Below are positions 1 to 8,138 of a DNA stretch of 64,000 nucleotides, piece by piece. The stretch is from Clostridiales bacterium Firm_09. Lineage in GTDB: Bacteria; Bacillota; Clostridia; Christensenellales; DTU072. The translations under genes were made by a program, and so were the position numbers. How positions within the stretch are numbered: the stretch's first letter is position 1; each line of letters begins with the position of its first letter. The DNA lies in the NCBI GenBank assembly GCA_001604065.1, contig LVAO01000006.1:62001-126000 (forward strand). Reading direction: 5' to 3'. A model generated the notes under the pieces. The model had not been told where the DNA came from. It searched no databases and saw nothing but the letters and a program-made list of their open reading frames with translations.

Positions 1-308
1 TGCCGGATTTGTATGCGGCCGCCGATGTTGTCGTCATACGTGGTGGCGCAAACAGCCTTGCCGAAGTCGCGGCGCTCGGCAAGCGCGCATTATGCATTCC
101 GCTTCCGAAGGGCGCCAGCCGCGGGGATCAGCTTGAGAATGCCAGAAGCTACCAGAAATCGGGACTTGTGCGCGTTATGGAGCAGGATTCGCTGACTCCG
201 GAATCGCTTTATGCCGCAATAGATGCCCTCCTTTCTGCCGATCCGCCCAAAGGAGTCTATCATCGCGCGAATGAGGCCATTGTAAAAGAAATATTGAAGG
301 TTTTGTAA
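1..308 (+). CDS. murG: MurG, C-terminal part (5' end outside window)
   Basis: This is the last 102 or so codons of the UDP-GlcNAc:undecaprenyl-pyrophosphoryl-MurNAc-pentapeptide GlcNAc transferase, the membrane-associated step that makes lipid II for peptidoglycan. The reading frame is open to the left edge, and PDLYAAADVVVIRGGANS followed by E-x-AALGKRALCIPLP and Q-x-ENA matches the C-terminal UDP-GlcNAc-binding half of MurG. The usual R-A-G-A there reads R-G-G-A. The TTG at base 9 is an internal Leu codon, not a start. No downstream dcw gene follows; the next gene is an unknown protein with its own promoter 17 bases after the stop. Confidence 0.9.
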   Translation, partial: PDLYAAADVVVIRGGANSLAEVAALGKRALCIPLPKGASRGDQLENARSYQKSGLVRVMEQDSLTPESLYAAIDALLSADPPKGVYHRANEAIVKEILKVL

Positions 309-324
309 AATAAAGTCGAAGGAG

Positions 325-352
325 TTGTGCAAACCACACGTTCTGCTATAAT
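325..352 (+). promoter_or_regulatory. Candidate sigma-A promoter for the 439-aa protein
   Basis: TTGTGC at 325-330 and a perfect TATAAT at 347-352, with a 16-base spacer (17 if GTTGTG is taken as the -35). It starts 16 bases after the murG stop and lies 21 bases ahead of the next start codon, so that gene can be transcribed apart from murG. Confidence 0.6.
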
Positions 353-373
353 GACGGCATACAGCGAGGTTAT

Positions 374-1693
374 ATGTTCAAGAGCGCACCCAGAGTGCTT
401 GCCGTCGTTCTGCTTGTTTCGATTGCGGTGCTGATGGTCATCGCAAGCAGTTCGGGCTTCACCGAACTTTTCAAAAAGGTTGAAGCAAGCACCAACCATT
501 CCGACACACAAGAGCACGATACTCCTGCCGCATCGCAGGATGACTCTGTTTCCATCCCCGTGATTTCGTCCAATTTTCCCAAAGCACCGATTCAGGGCGG
601 TTTGTTTGCCTATGTCCAGACATTGGAAGCGGACAGCGCTCTGACGCTGATGGAAGTTCACCAGAGCGCAGGAGGAATCCTGCTCGTCGTATCCGGCGCG
701 CCCGCATCGGGAGACTTTACCGTAAAAAAGCAATCCGTCACCGTCGTCAATATGTCCGAGGACGGAACCCTAAGAGCCGCACTGACATTGGATACGCCCA
801 ATCCCTCCTACTATGTCTGTTCTCAGCTGACATCCGACGGACTTGCCGTCGCGGTAAAAGATTCAACAAAATGTTATCTTTTTACCGTGGATTACGCGCT
901 GGCGGAAAGCCGCTCTCTGGAGCTTCCTTCGGTCAATTCCGCACGTATCTTCCCGCTGTCGGAAGGCTTTCTGTTCCTTGCCGAACGTGCAGAGAATTCC
1001 GCAACGCTTATTCAGAACGGTGCAATAAAAAAGAGCGCCGCCATTCAGTCCGGAGAGGTTTTTGACATTGTCGAGCTTCGTTCCTCCCTCAACATCTTTT
1101 TGAACGGCATTAACGGTTACAGCATAGTGACATTGGATAAGAATCTTGCGGGCTTTTCTGTCATTTCGATACCGGAAAAACGCGCCTTGAAGCTTCAGCC
1201 GGTCACTGAATCCGGCATTCAGAAATATATTGTTGTCGAACAGGCATCCGGTTCTGTCTATCTCGCCAAATATACCGCATCCTTCCGTGAATCCGAATGC
1301 GAGCGTGTCTGCCTGGGAATCGCAGAGGGCGCCGAAATCTTTCAGAACGGCGAAAGCCTCCTGCTTCTTCTCAAAAGCACGACACCCAGGGTCTATCTTG
1401 TCGATTTGTCGCTTGGGGTCACTCTTTCTTCCTCCGCGTTTTATAAAGACATACGCAAAATCCATGATTGCGCATGCTATCCGGGCGGATATCTGCTCCT
1501 TATTTCCAACAACGCTGCGGACGGATCGCTCACTCTGACCGACGTACGCAATGACGGCTCCCTCTCTTCGAAAATTGTCTCCCTTTCCGTCGAAAAAGCG
1601 CGGTTCACAAAAAATGTCAACGGGACGGCAAGCATCGTCTATTCTGTTAAAGAGGAAGCAAATGTGATAAGGATTGCCGCTGTCTCTCTATAG
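374..1693 (+). CDS. Membrane-anchored extracytoplasmic protein of unknown function
   Basis: I do not recognise this 439-residue protein. Residues 7-28 form a single hydrophobic segment preceded by K and R, so it is an uncleaved signal anchor or signal peptide. A Ser/Thr/Asp/Glu-rich linker follows at about 38-60. The rest is a long series of beta-strand-like stretches with no obvious catalytic motif. The periodic strands suggest a beta-propeller-like fold, but that is inference. The start has a GCGAGG Shine-Dalgarno at 363-368. The gene follows murG and converges on recG; no clear terminator with a T-run was seen in the 134-base gap. Confidence 0.7.
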   Translation: MFKSAPRVLAVVLLVSIAVLMVIASSSGFTELFKKVEASTNHSDTQEHDTPAASQDDSVSIPVISSNFPKAPIQGGLFAYVQTLEADSALTLMEVHQSAGGILLVVSGAPASGDFTVKKQSVTVVNMSEDGTLRAALTLDTPNPSYYVCSQLTSDGLAVAVKDSTKCYLFTVDYALAESRSLELPSVNSARIFPLSEGFLFLAERAENSATLIQNGAIKKSAAIQSGEVFDIVELRSSLNIFLNGINGYSIVTLDKNLAGFSVISIPEKRALKLQPVTESGIQKYIVVEQASGSVYLAKYTASFRESECERVCLGIAEGAEIFQNGESLLLLLKSTTPRVYLVDLSLGVTLSSSAFYKDIRKIHDCACYPGGYLLLISNNAADGSLTLTDVRNDGSLSSKIVSLSVEKARFTKNVNGTASIVYSVKEEANVIRIAAVSL

Positions 1694-1827
1694 ATACCGA
1701 TCGGGCGGAAGAAATTGTGCGGTTTTGTATGATGCAATTCCGCTCTTTCTCCATCGCTCCGTTCCGCTCCCGCCATGCACGGACAGCACAGTTGACCTGC
1801 TTCTGAAATATCAGTTGAGGGACATCG

Positions 1828-3825
1828 TCAGAACAAAGTGATACGCTTCAGTCCCGAACGTTCGGCATATTCCAGCAGCACTTTTTCGTATTTCTTATAA
1901 TCCAGTCCGTCGGCAAGCTTTTTGGCAAGCGCCACAAGGCTTACCGGAAGATTGATGCCTGCAAACCCCCTGCCGCTCTGGCTTTCGCCAAAGAAGTCGC
2001 CGGCTCCCCGCAACTGATAGTCGCGCTCGGCGACGGCCATCCCGTCCGTCTCTTCGCAAAGGATATGCAGACGCTCCTGTTCCCCGGGATCTTTATCGGT
2101 ATACAAAAAACAATATGCCCTGCTGCCGTTGCGGCCGATTCTTCCCCTTAGCTGGTGCAGCGTGGCAAGTCCGAAGCGCTCCGCCCCGAAAATCGCCATG
2201 ATATTGGCTTCAGGAATATCAACGCCCACCTCAATGACGGTTGTACTGACAAGGATATCCGTATCTCCTTCGGCAAAAGCGCGCACCGTCTGCAGTTTCT
2301 CCCCGACAGGAATTCTGCCGTGAAGAAGCCCGATATTCAGTTTTTTCTTGTATCGGTCCTTAAGTTCTTCATACAGCGATTCCGCCGCCTCGCAGCCTTC
2401 GCCGTCGTCATCAATGCGCGGTGCAACAACAAACGCCCTTGCGCCTTTCCGACACTCCTCCGCAATATAATCGAGCATCGCATCGCGCTTTTCTTTTGGG
2501 ACAACCGCTGTTTTTACATTATCTGCGTCATGCCGCCTGTCAATGTGAATGACGTCCACATCGCCGAACATCGCCAGACGCAAAGAACGCGGTATGGGCG
2601 TCGCCGAAAGCGTCAAGGTATCCACCGTTACCCCTTTGTCCACAAGCGCGGTGCGCTGCGCCACGCCGAAGCGATGCTGCTCATCGATAACAATCATTCC
2701 CAAATGGCGGAAATCCGAGTTCTTTGAAAACAATGTATGCGTTCCCACCACGATATCCGTGCTGCCGTTTGCGACGGAAGCCCGCACCGAGCGCTTCTCC
2801 GACACCGATGAAGAACCGGATAAAAATGCGATACGGACGCCCAGAGGCGACAATATCCTTTTGAAATTTTCATAATGCTGTGCGGCAAGAATTTCCGTGG
2901 GCGCCATAACGGCCGTCTGATACCCGGATCGGACCGCGAAATATGCCGCAAGCATCGCCACTACGGTTTTGCCGCTGCCGACATCACCCGTCAGCATGGC
3001 ACAAAGCGGCTTATCGCTTTTCAATCTGCACAGAATTTTTTCTATTGCGTTCTTCTGCGAGGGCGTCAAAGCGAATGCCAGCTTTGCCTCAGCCTCCTTT
3101 ATGGCTGCCACAGACGCGGTGTAAACGTTCTGTCTGCTTTGGGTCTCCCGCACCAGACGAAACGCCGCTATGCGCTTGACCAGCTCTTCCAGCGCAATAC
3201 GCTCCCGTCCTTCCTGCGCTTCTTTCATGCTCTGCGGACAATGCGCCGCTCTTACAGCTTCCGCAAGGGTCATCACACAATTTTTCTTTTCGTTTTCTGC
3301 GCAAAGAATGCTTTCGGGCATATATTTTTTTACCATATCCGCAGCCGCCTTGCGAACAGCAGCTTGGGGTACAAGCCCTTTAACGGAATACACCGGCACT
3401 ATGCCCGAAAGCTTTTTGGGTTCTGGACTGAGCTCATAAATGGGATTGACAAGTTCGGGCGCAGTGGTTTTTTTGAGTTTTCCGCAGCAGCGGATTTTTA
3501 TACCGTTCACAATATGCTTGGCGACGAAGGGACTGTTATACCATACCAGTTTGACCCATGTGCCGCCTTCCGAAATGCCCGCCGCGCGGAAAACGCGCAG
3601 ACTGCCTTTGTGAAAGGGCTTGGAGACCGACTGTATGGTCAGTTCGGTCAAAACAAAAGCTCCGTCCTCTGCCGATTCCACCGGCAGAGCGGAGCCGAAA
3701 TCCATATAATCTCTTGGCAAAAATGCCGCAAGATCGTCAAAATCATAAATATTGAGGGCATGAAAACCCATCAGCGTGGCAAGCCCGACTCCCTTCAGAG
3801 AGAGCAACCCCTCCTGCGTTTCCAT
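1828..3825 (-). CDS. recG: ATP-dependent DNA helicase RecG
   Basis: RecG is a monomeric superfamily-2 helicase that remodels stalled forks and branched DNA. The 665-residue length is slightly short but complete. The N-terminal wedge/OB region occupies about residues 50-140. Walker A GDVGSGKT is at 280-287, followed by the DEQH box within VIDEQHRFGV and the C-terminal helicase motifs ending in LHQLRGRIGRNG. Its ATG overlaps the stop codon of the fakA-like gene by one base (TAATG), so the two are translationally coupled. The asp23-yloV-recG order matches Bacillus subtilis except that sdaAB/sdaAA are missing between yloV and recG. Confidence 0.97.
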   Translation of the reverse strand: METQEGLLSLKGVGLATLMGFHALNIYDFDDLAAFLPRDYMDFGSALPVESAEDGAFVLTELTIQSVSKPFHKGSLRVFRAAGISEGGTWVKLVWYNSPFVAKHIVNGIKIRCCGKLKKTTAPELVNPIYELSPEPKKLSGIVPVYSVKGLVPQAAVRKAAADMVKKYMPESILCAENEKKNCVMTLAEAVRAAHCPQSMKEAQEGRERIALEELVKRIAAFRLVRETQSRQNVYTASVAAIKEAEAKLAFALTPSQKNAIEKILCRLKSDKPLCAMLTGDVGSGKTVVAMLAAYFAVRSGYQTAVMAPTEILAAQHYENFKRILSPLGVRIAFLSGSSSVSEKRSVRASVANGSTDIVVGTHTLFSKNSDFRHLGMIVIDEQHRFGVAQRTALVDKGVTVDTLTLSATPIPRSLRLAMFGDVDVIHIDRRHDADNVKTAVVPKEKRDAMLDYIAEECRKGARAFVVAPRIDDDGEGCEAAESLYEELKDRYKKKLNIGLLHGRIPVGEKLQTVRAFAEGDTDILVSTTVIEVGVDIPEANIMAIFGAERFGLATLHQLRGRIGRNGSRAYCFLYTDKDPGEQERLHILCEETDGMAVAERDYQLRGAGDFFGESQSGRGFAGINLPVSLVALAKKLADGLDYKKYEKVLLEYAERSGLKRITLF

Positions 3826-5453
3826 TATTCCACCGACAAATAATAGAAATAGTGGGATTGTCCGCCGTAATAGCTCATAATATCATAATAGGGATAAATT
3901 TCTTGCAATTTTGCAGCCAGATTCCCCGCTTTTTCTTCTGTGACGTCTTCCCCGTAGTATATCGTGACCACCGCTGTGGAATCATCCGTCATCTTGCTCA
4001 CCACATCGATTGCGACATCATTCGGATCGGACCCTTTGGCGACAACCCCTTTATAAATACCGATGATATCTCCGTTATGGACATCGATGCCGTCAATCTC
4101 GGTATCGCGGACCGCATGGGTTACCTGTCCGGAACGCACTCCTTCGGCGGCCTTCTGCATGGCGCGTGCGTTGTCTTCCACGCTTGCCTCAGGACTGAAA
4201 TTGATTGCAGCAGCAATCCCTTGAGGGATATTTTTTGTAGCTATTACTACAATATTGGCCTTAGTAAGCTCCTGCGCTTGTTCTGCGGCCAAAATGATAT
4301 TGCTGTTGTTGGGAAGGACGAAAACATTTTTTGCGCCGATACTGTCCACAACATTGATAATATCGGATACGCTGGGATTCATGGTCTGTCCGCCGACTAT
4401 GATGGCATCCACATTGAGCTCCCTAAAGATATTCTCTAAGCCCTCGCCGGTGCAGACGGCAACCATGCCCTGCTCCTTAAGTTGTGTCTCCTGCGCCTGC
4501 TTTTTGTATTCGCGGCTCTGTTCAAGCATATTTTCTATTTTGGGTTTGTCCAATTCGCCCAGCTGCAACGCATATCCCAGCGCTTTGTCCGGATTGTTGG
4601 TATGGACATGAACTTTGACGAGCTGCAGATCGCCGACCACAATGACGCAATCGCCAATCTGATTCAGCTTATCCCTCAGCTTATCGATATCCGAGATCGT
4701 AGCGGTCTTGCGGAGATTGATGATAAAAAACTCTGTGCAGTAAGCAAAAGTAATTTCATCCAGATTGTGGACGTCCACCTGAAAAGCCGTCTGTTTGGGC
4801 ACTTCGGGCGTATCCGCCGGTACTGCGGGAGCCATCTCGATGCCTGCAAGAATATTGTACATGCCATACAACATGATCAGCAGTCCTTTGCCGCCTGCGT
4901 CGACAACACCTGCTTTCTTCAAGACAGGAAGCATTTCCGGCGTCTGCGCAAGAACTTCCTCGCCTTTTTCGAGAATCTTTTTGAAAAAAGCAATAAAATC
5001 CGCCTGCCGGTTGGAAATCTTGACCGCCTGGTCGCTGACAATGCGGATGACGGTCAGGATGGTGCCTTCCTTCGGATGGGTGACAACATCGTATGCAACG
5101 TTGGAACCGTTTTTGAGAGCGTGGGCAAAGACCTTGGTATTGATGACCTTTTCCTTTGACAATACCTCGTTCATCCCGCGAAGAATCTGCGAAAGAATCA
5201 CGCCGCTGTTGCCGCGCGCGCCTTTTAATGCCCCTCGTGAAATTGCCTGACAGCTTTCGCTTATCGCATCGGAGCGGAGAGTCTCGAGTTCTCTGATTGC
5301 AGAACTCATTGTTAAATTCATGTTTGTTCCCGTATCGCCATCCGGCACAGGAAACACATTGAGGCTGTCAATCAGATTTCTGTTGAGTTCCAGATTCCGC
5401 GCCGCCCCTGCAAACATGTTTTTTATATCGGTATTTGACAGTATTGTTATCAT
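3825..5453 (-). CDS. fakA: DAK-domain fatty acid kinase subunit (FakA/YloV family)
   Basis: FakA-type proteins phosphorylate fatty acids bound to a DegV/FakB partner so they can enter phospholipid synthesis. The 542 residues match the family. Near residue 30 is the DhaL-like nucleotide/Mg site NVFPVPDGDTGTNM, followed by a middle domain and a C-terminal YloV-like domain ending YYDIMSYYGGQSHYFYYLSVE-like sequence. The Shine-Dalgarno AAAGGG precedes ATG. It lies 17 bases after asp23 and overlaps recG by one base. No degV/fakB is present in the window, so the substrate-delivering partner must be elsewhere. Confidence 0.92.
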   Translation of the reverse strand: MITILSNTDIKNMFAGAARNLELNRNLIDSLNVFPVPDGDTGTNMNLTMSSAIRELETLRSDAISESCQAISRGALKGARGNSGVILSQILRGMNEVLSKEKVINTKVFAHALKNGSNVAYDVVTHPKEGTILTVIRIVSDQAVKISNRQADFIAFFKKILEKGEEVLAQTPEMLPVLKKAGVVDAGGKGLLIMLYGMYNILAGIEMAPAVPADTPEVPKQTAFQVDVHNLDEITFAYCTEFFIINLRKTATISDIDKLRDKLNQIGDCVIVVGDLQLVKVHVHTNNPDKALGYALQLGELDKPKIENMLEQSREYKKQAQETQLKEQGMVAVCTGEGLENIFRELNVDAIIVGGQTMNPSVSDIINVVDSIGAKNVFVLPNNSNIILAAEQAQELTKANIVVIATKNIPQGIAAAINFSPEASVEDNARAMQKAAEGVRSGQVTHAVRDTEIDGIDVHNGDIIGIYKGVVAKGSDPNDVAIDVVSKMTDDSTAVVTIYYGEDVTEEKAGNLAAKLQEIYPYYDIMSYYGGQSHYFYYLSVE

Positions 5454-5470
5454 TCATTGGCCCTTTGGTC

Positions 5471-5821
5471 TCAGAGTTTGACTCCGACGATATGGACATT
5501 GACAGACTTGACACGCATACCGGTTAGATGCTCAACGTTGTACTGAACGGAAGACTTAAGGCTTTCGACAACCGCCTCCCTTGTTACTCCCGCTTTTAGA
5601 ATGACATACAAATCGATAAACATGCGGTTATCCATGGTGACAAGCTTGACGCCTTTGGTCAAAGGAACCTTATTGAAGAGCTCCATCAGGCTATCCGACA
5701 GCCTTCTTGAAGCAAGCTCCACGACGCCGTAGCACTCCAGCGCAACATGGCTGATAAGCATCGCAACCGCATCGTCGCTGATGGTAATATTGCCATAGAT
5801 ATTGGAGGTACTGAGCGCCAT
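5471..5821 (-). CDS. Asp23/Gls24 family envelope stress-response protein
   Basis: This 116-residue protein has the YloU/Asp23 pattern: GNITISDDAVAMLISHVA near the N terminus, a G-V-V-E-L-A segment, and a C-terminal VKSVNVHIVGV beta strand. Asp23-family proteins are small cytoplasmic or membrane-associated proteins linked to cell-envelope homeostasis. It is the first gene of the asp23-yloV-recG unit, with AAAGGG Shine-Dalgarno upstream. It is transcribed divergently from rpmB across a 270-base AT-rich intergenic region. The family assignment is firm; the exact role is not known from the sequence. Confidence 0.9.
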   Translation of the reverse strand: MALSTSNIYGNITISDDAVAMLISHVALECYGVVELASRRLSDSLMELFNKVPLTKGVKLVTMDNRMFIDLYVILKAGVTREAVVESLKSSVQYNVEHLTGMRVKSVNVHIVGVKL

Positions 5822-6008
5822 AATGTTTCCCTTTTATCCTGGAAAGTATATAAAGTCTGTACTATTAATTATCATAAAGCAAAATCAATCTTTTTGCAAC
5901 TATAAAAAACTATTCCCTTTATTTATGGCAGCTTGCAGACGAATTTGTTTTTTTGCATTTTCTCTTGGGGAATCTTGCAGGCATTCAACAAAAAATGTAT
6001 AAAATTCG

Positions 6009-6037
6009 TTGCCAAACGGGAGATTAAAGTGTATACT
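6009..6037 (+). promoter_or_regulatory. Sigma-A promoter of rpmB
   Basis: TTGCCA at 6009-6014, a 17-base spacer and TATACT at 6032-6037, about 48 bases before the rpmB start. Confidence 0.75.
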
Positions 6038-6091
6038 ATTAAGGCAAAATAAGAAAGAAAGGCAGGCTTTGTGCCGCCGGGAGGTAATAGA

Positions 6092-6286
6092 ATGTCCAGA
6101 GTATGCAGTATTTGCGGTAAAGGCCCCATGAGCGGCCACAAGGTCAGCCACAGCAACATCAAGACCAACAGGAGCTGGGGTGTCAACGTTCATAAGGTCG
6201 CGGTCGCAGCCTCCGATAATGGCGTTGCCAAGTCCCAGTATGTCTGCACCAGATGCCTGCGCACAATGAGAAAGAGCGACAGATAA
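6092..6286 (+). CDS. rpmB: 50S ribosomal protein L28
   Basis: L28 is a small protein of the large ribosomal subunit. I place the start at [20 protein letters not shown] (base 6092) because GGGAGG lies at 6079-6084 with ideal spacing; an upstream in-frame codon at 6071 would add only seven non-conserved residues. The 64-residue product keeps four cysteines in two CxxC pairs (CSIC near residue 5 and CTRC near residue 54), the zinc-binding C+ form. It is monocistronic, with its own promoter and a strong terminator, flanked by spoVM and asp23 as in Bacillus. Confidence 0.97.
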   Translation: MSRVCSICGKGPMSGHKVSHSNIKTNRSWGVNVHKVAVAASDNGVAKSQYVCTRCLRTMRKSDR

Positions 6287-6314
6287 GGTCTTATTGTTTT
6301 TATTTTAATAAATG

Positions 6315-6342
6315 AGGTTATCCGGGCGATAACCTTTTTTTT
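6315..6342 (+). terminator. Rho-independent terminator of rpmB
   Basis: AGGTTATC (6315-6322) pairs perfectly with GATAACCT (6328-6335) around a CGGGC loop, followed by an eight-T run. Confidence 0.92.
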
Positions 6343-6363
6343 GTTTTACATTCAAACAGAAAA

Positions 6364-6388
6364 CAAAACGCCTGTTTCAAGCGTTTTG
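6364..6388 (-). terminator. Terminator of spoVM on the minus strand
   Basis: CAAAACGC (6364-6371) pairs with GCGTTTTG (6381-6388). Read on the minus strand it lies 10 bases after the spoVM stop and runs into TTTTGTTTTC. Confidence 0.75.
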
Positions 6389-6398
6389 TCATGGCTCC

Positions 6399-6485
6399 TT
6401 ATTCTTCTTGCTTCCCGAACAGTTTTTTCAAATAGCGGATAACCGGCTTCAAAAATGCGGGACATTTGATGCATACGAATTTCAT
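6399..6485 (-). CDS. spoVM: Stage V sporulation protein M (28 aa)
   Basis: SpoVM is a tiny amphipathic helix that recognises the convex forespore membrane, recruits SpoIVA and supports spore coat and cortex assembly. The ORF starts MKFVCIKCPAFL, which shares M-K-F..I-K.P.F-L with the Bacillus protein (MKFYTIKLPKFL), including the functionally critical Pro9. A basic amphipathic helix and a charged KQEE tail follow. AAAGGAG lies 8 bases ahead of the ATG and a terminator follows. It sits between rpe and rpmB, exactly the Bacillus subtilis position. The identification rests on sequence plus synteny. A cysteine pair (C5, C8) is unusual. Confidence 0.9.
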   Translation of the reverse strand: MKFVCIKCPAFLKPVIRYLKKLFGKQEE

Positions 6486-6616
6486 ATATATATTCTCCTT
6501 TGTCCCAATATATGCCGAAGAGAAGAAAATGTTACATCTCATTATTTGTTTTCATGCTTTTTCTTGCAGTAAGACTGTCCGCACGACAAAGAATCCGCCG
6601 ACAGGGCACGGGGGCT

Positions 6617-7267
6617 TTAACCTCTTAGCGACTTGATCGTCAAAGCGGGATCGGCGGCCTTGAATACCGCACTGCCGGCAACAAGAATGGTTGCGCCCGC
6701 TTCGCGCGCGCAGGCGGCGGTAATCTCATTGATGCCTCCGTCAATTTCGATGGGGATATCAATATTGTTTTCTTTAAGATACGTGCGGATTTCCCGAACC
6801 TTCTCCAACGAAGCTTCAATAAATTTCTGTCCGCCCAGTCCGGCATAAACGCTCATAACCAGTATGAAATCGCATTCTTTGAACATCGCGGCATAGGGCT
6901 GAAAAGGAATATCCGGATTCAATACAAGTCCCGCCTTTGCACCGAGCGCGCGTATTTTCTGCAGCGCGGCAAGCGGGTCTTTGCTGGCGTTGGGATGAAA
7001 GGAGAGCATATCTGCTCCCGCCCTGACAAATTCATCTATATAGCGTTCGGGTTCAACAATCATCAGATGGACATCAAGCGGCAGTGTCGAAACCTTTTTG
7101 AGCGCCGCAATCATCGGCATGCCGAAGGTCAGGTTCTTTACAAAAACGCCGTCCATCACATCACAATGAACAAGGTCCGCACCCCATTCGCCGATATCCC
7201 TGACTGCCTTCCCGAGGTTGGCAAAATCTCCGGACAATATCGAAGGGGCAATTTGTATCTTATTCAT
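6617..7267 (-). CDS. rpe: Ribulose-phosphate 3-epimerase
   Basis: Rpe interconverts ribulose-5-phosphate and xylulose-5-phosphate in the pentose phosphate pathway, using a metal ion in a TIM barrel. The 216 residues begin MNKIQIAPSILSGDFANLG, with the metal/catalytic HCDVMDGVFVKNLTFG block at about 34-49, LDVHLMIVEP at about 64-73, and the phosphate-binding IEIDGGINEITA followed by LVAGSAVFKA. The Shine-Dalgarno GGGAGG precedes the ATG. It overlaps rsgA by eight bases. The thiN gene that follows rpe in Bacillus is absent; spoVM comes next. Confidence 0.96.
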   Translation of the reverse strand: MNKIQIAPSILSGDFANLGKAVRDIGEWGADLVHCDVMDGVFVKNLTFGMPMIAALKKVSTLPLDVHLMIVEPERYIDEFVRAGADMLSFHPNASKDPLAALQKIRALGAKAGLVLNPDIPFQPYAAMFKECDFILVMSVYAGLGGQKFIEASLEKVREIRTYLKENNIDIPIEIDGGINEITAACAREAGATILVAGSAVFKAADPALTIKSLRG

Positions 7268-8138
7268 AGCGTTCCTCCCGCGCTTTCTTCAGCTCTCTAT
7301 ATATTTCAGTATAACGCGCATATCTTCCGCTGTCAATCAGACCCTTTTTTAGCGCTTCCTTTACAGCGCAATCCGGCTCTGCAATATGCGTACAGCTTTT
7401 ATATCTGCATGCGCTCTGCAGCGGAACAAATTCCGGATAATAATACATCAGTTCGGTATACTCCACCTCAATGCTCTCCAGCATGGAGAATCCGCAGGTA
7501 TCCGCAACCCTGCCGCCGCATACATTAAAGATTTCAACATGGCGCGTGGTGTTCTTGCCCCTCATTATCCGCGCGGACAATCCGTCGGTTTTTAACGACA
7601 ACCCGGACAGCGCATTCAGAATGCTGGTTTTGCCGACTGCCGACTGTCCCGCAAAGCAGACAAGCTTGCCCTTTACCAGTGAGCCGAGCTCGGACAGATT
7701 ATCCCCTCTCAGGCCGGAAACGGTCAGGCATTTTACAATTTTCTGATAGGGCGCAAGCAAGATTTCTGTCTCGGCTTTTTCGGCAAGATCGCATTTGTTG
7801 TAACAAAGAATCGGCTCGATGCCCTCTTTGAAGCAGTTGAGAAGAATCTTGTCAACCAGTATCCAGTCCGGCTCCGGCTCCTTTGCGACGATCAGGATGA
7901 CGCTGTCGATGTTGGCGACATAAGGGCGAATCATTTTGTTTTTGCGCGGAAGGATTTCTTCAATGACCGACAAGGGCTTTTGAATCTCCAGCACCACGTT
8001 GTCGCCCACAAAGATATCTTCGCCGAGACGAAGCCGCCCACGCGCGTAAGCAATATAAGTCTTGCCTTCTGCTTCGACGGTATAACGGTTGGAGACAATT
8101 CGGACGACTTGTCCTTGCACCGCATTATGCTTGGTCAT
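7260..8138 (-). CDS. rsgA: Small ribosomal subunit biogenesis GTPase RsgA
   Basis: RsgA is a circularly permuted GTPase that checks late maturation of the 30S subunit. In the 292 residues an N-terminal OB domain is followed by the permuted G domain: G4 NKCD at 114-117 comes before the P-loop GQSAVGKT at 164-171. The C-terminal zinc knuckle is ACRYKSCTHIAEPDC. The gene overlaps rlmN by 14 bases and rpe by eight. In Bacillus the phosphatase prpC and PASTA kinase prkC sit directly upstream; here they are missing and rlmN abuts rsgA. Confidence 0.96.
   Translation of the reverse strand: MTKHNAVQGQVVRIVSNRYTVEAEGKTYIAYARGRLRLGEDIFVGDNVVLEIQKPLSVIEEILPRKNKMIRPYVANIDSVILIVAKEPEPDWILVDKILLNCFKEGIEPILCYNKCDLAEKAETEILLAPYQKIVKCLTVSGLRGDNLSELGSLVKGKLVCFAGQSAVGKTSILNALSGLSLKTDGLSARIMRGKNTTRHVEIFNVCGGRVADTCGFSMLESIEVEYTELMYYYPEFVPLQSACRYKSCTHIAEPDCAVKEALKKGLIDSGRYARYTEIYRELKKAREERYE

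Noticed and set aside
2875-3843. Open plus-strand frame of 322 codons
   Set aside because: Antisense to recG; no recognisable domain.
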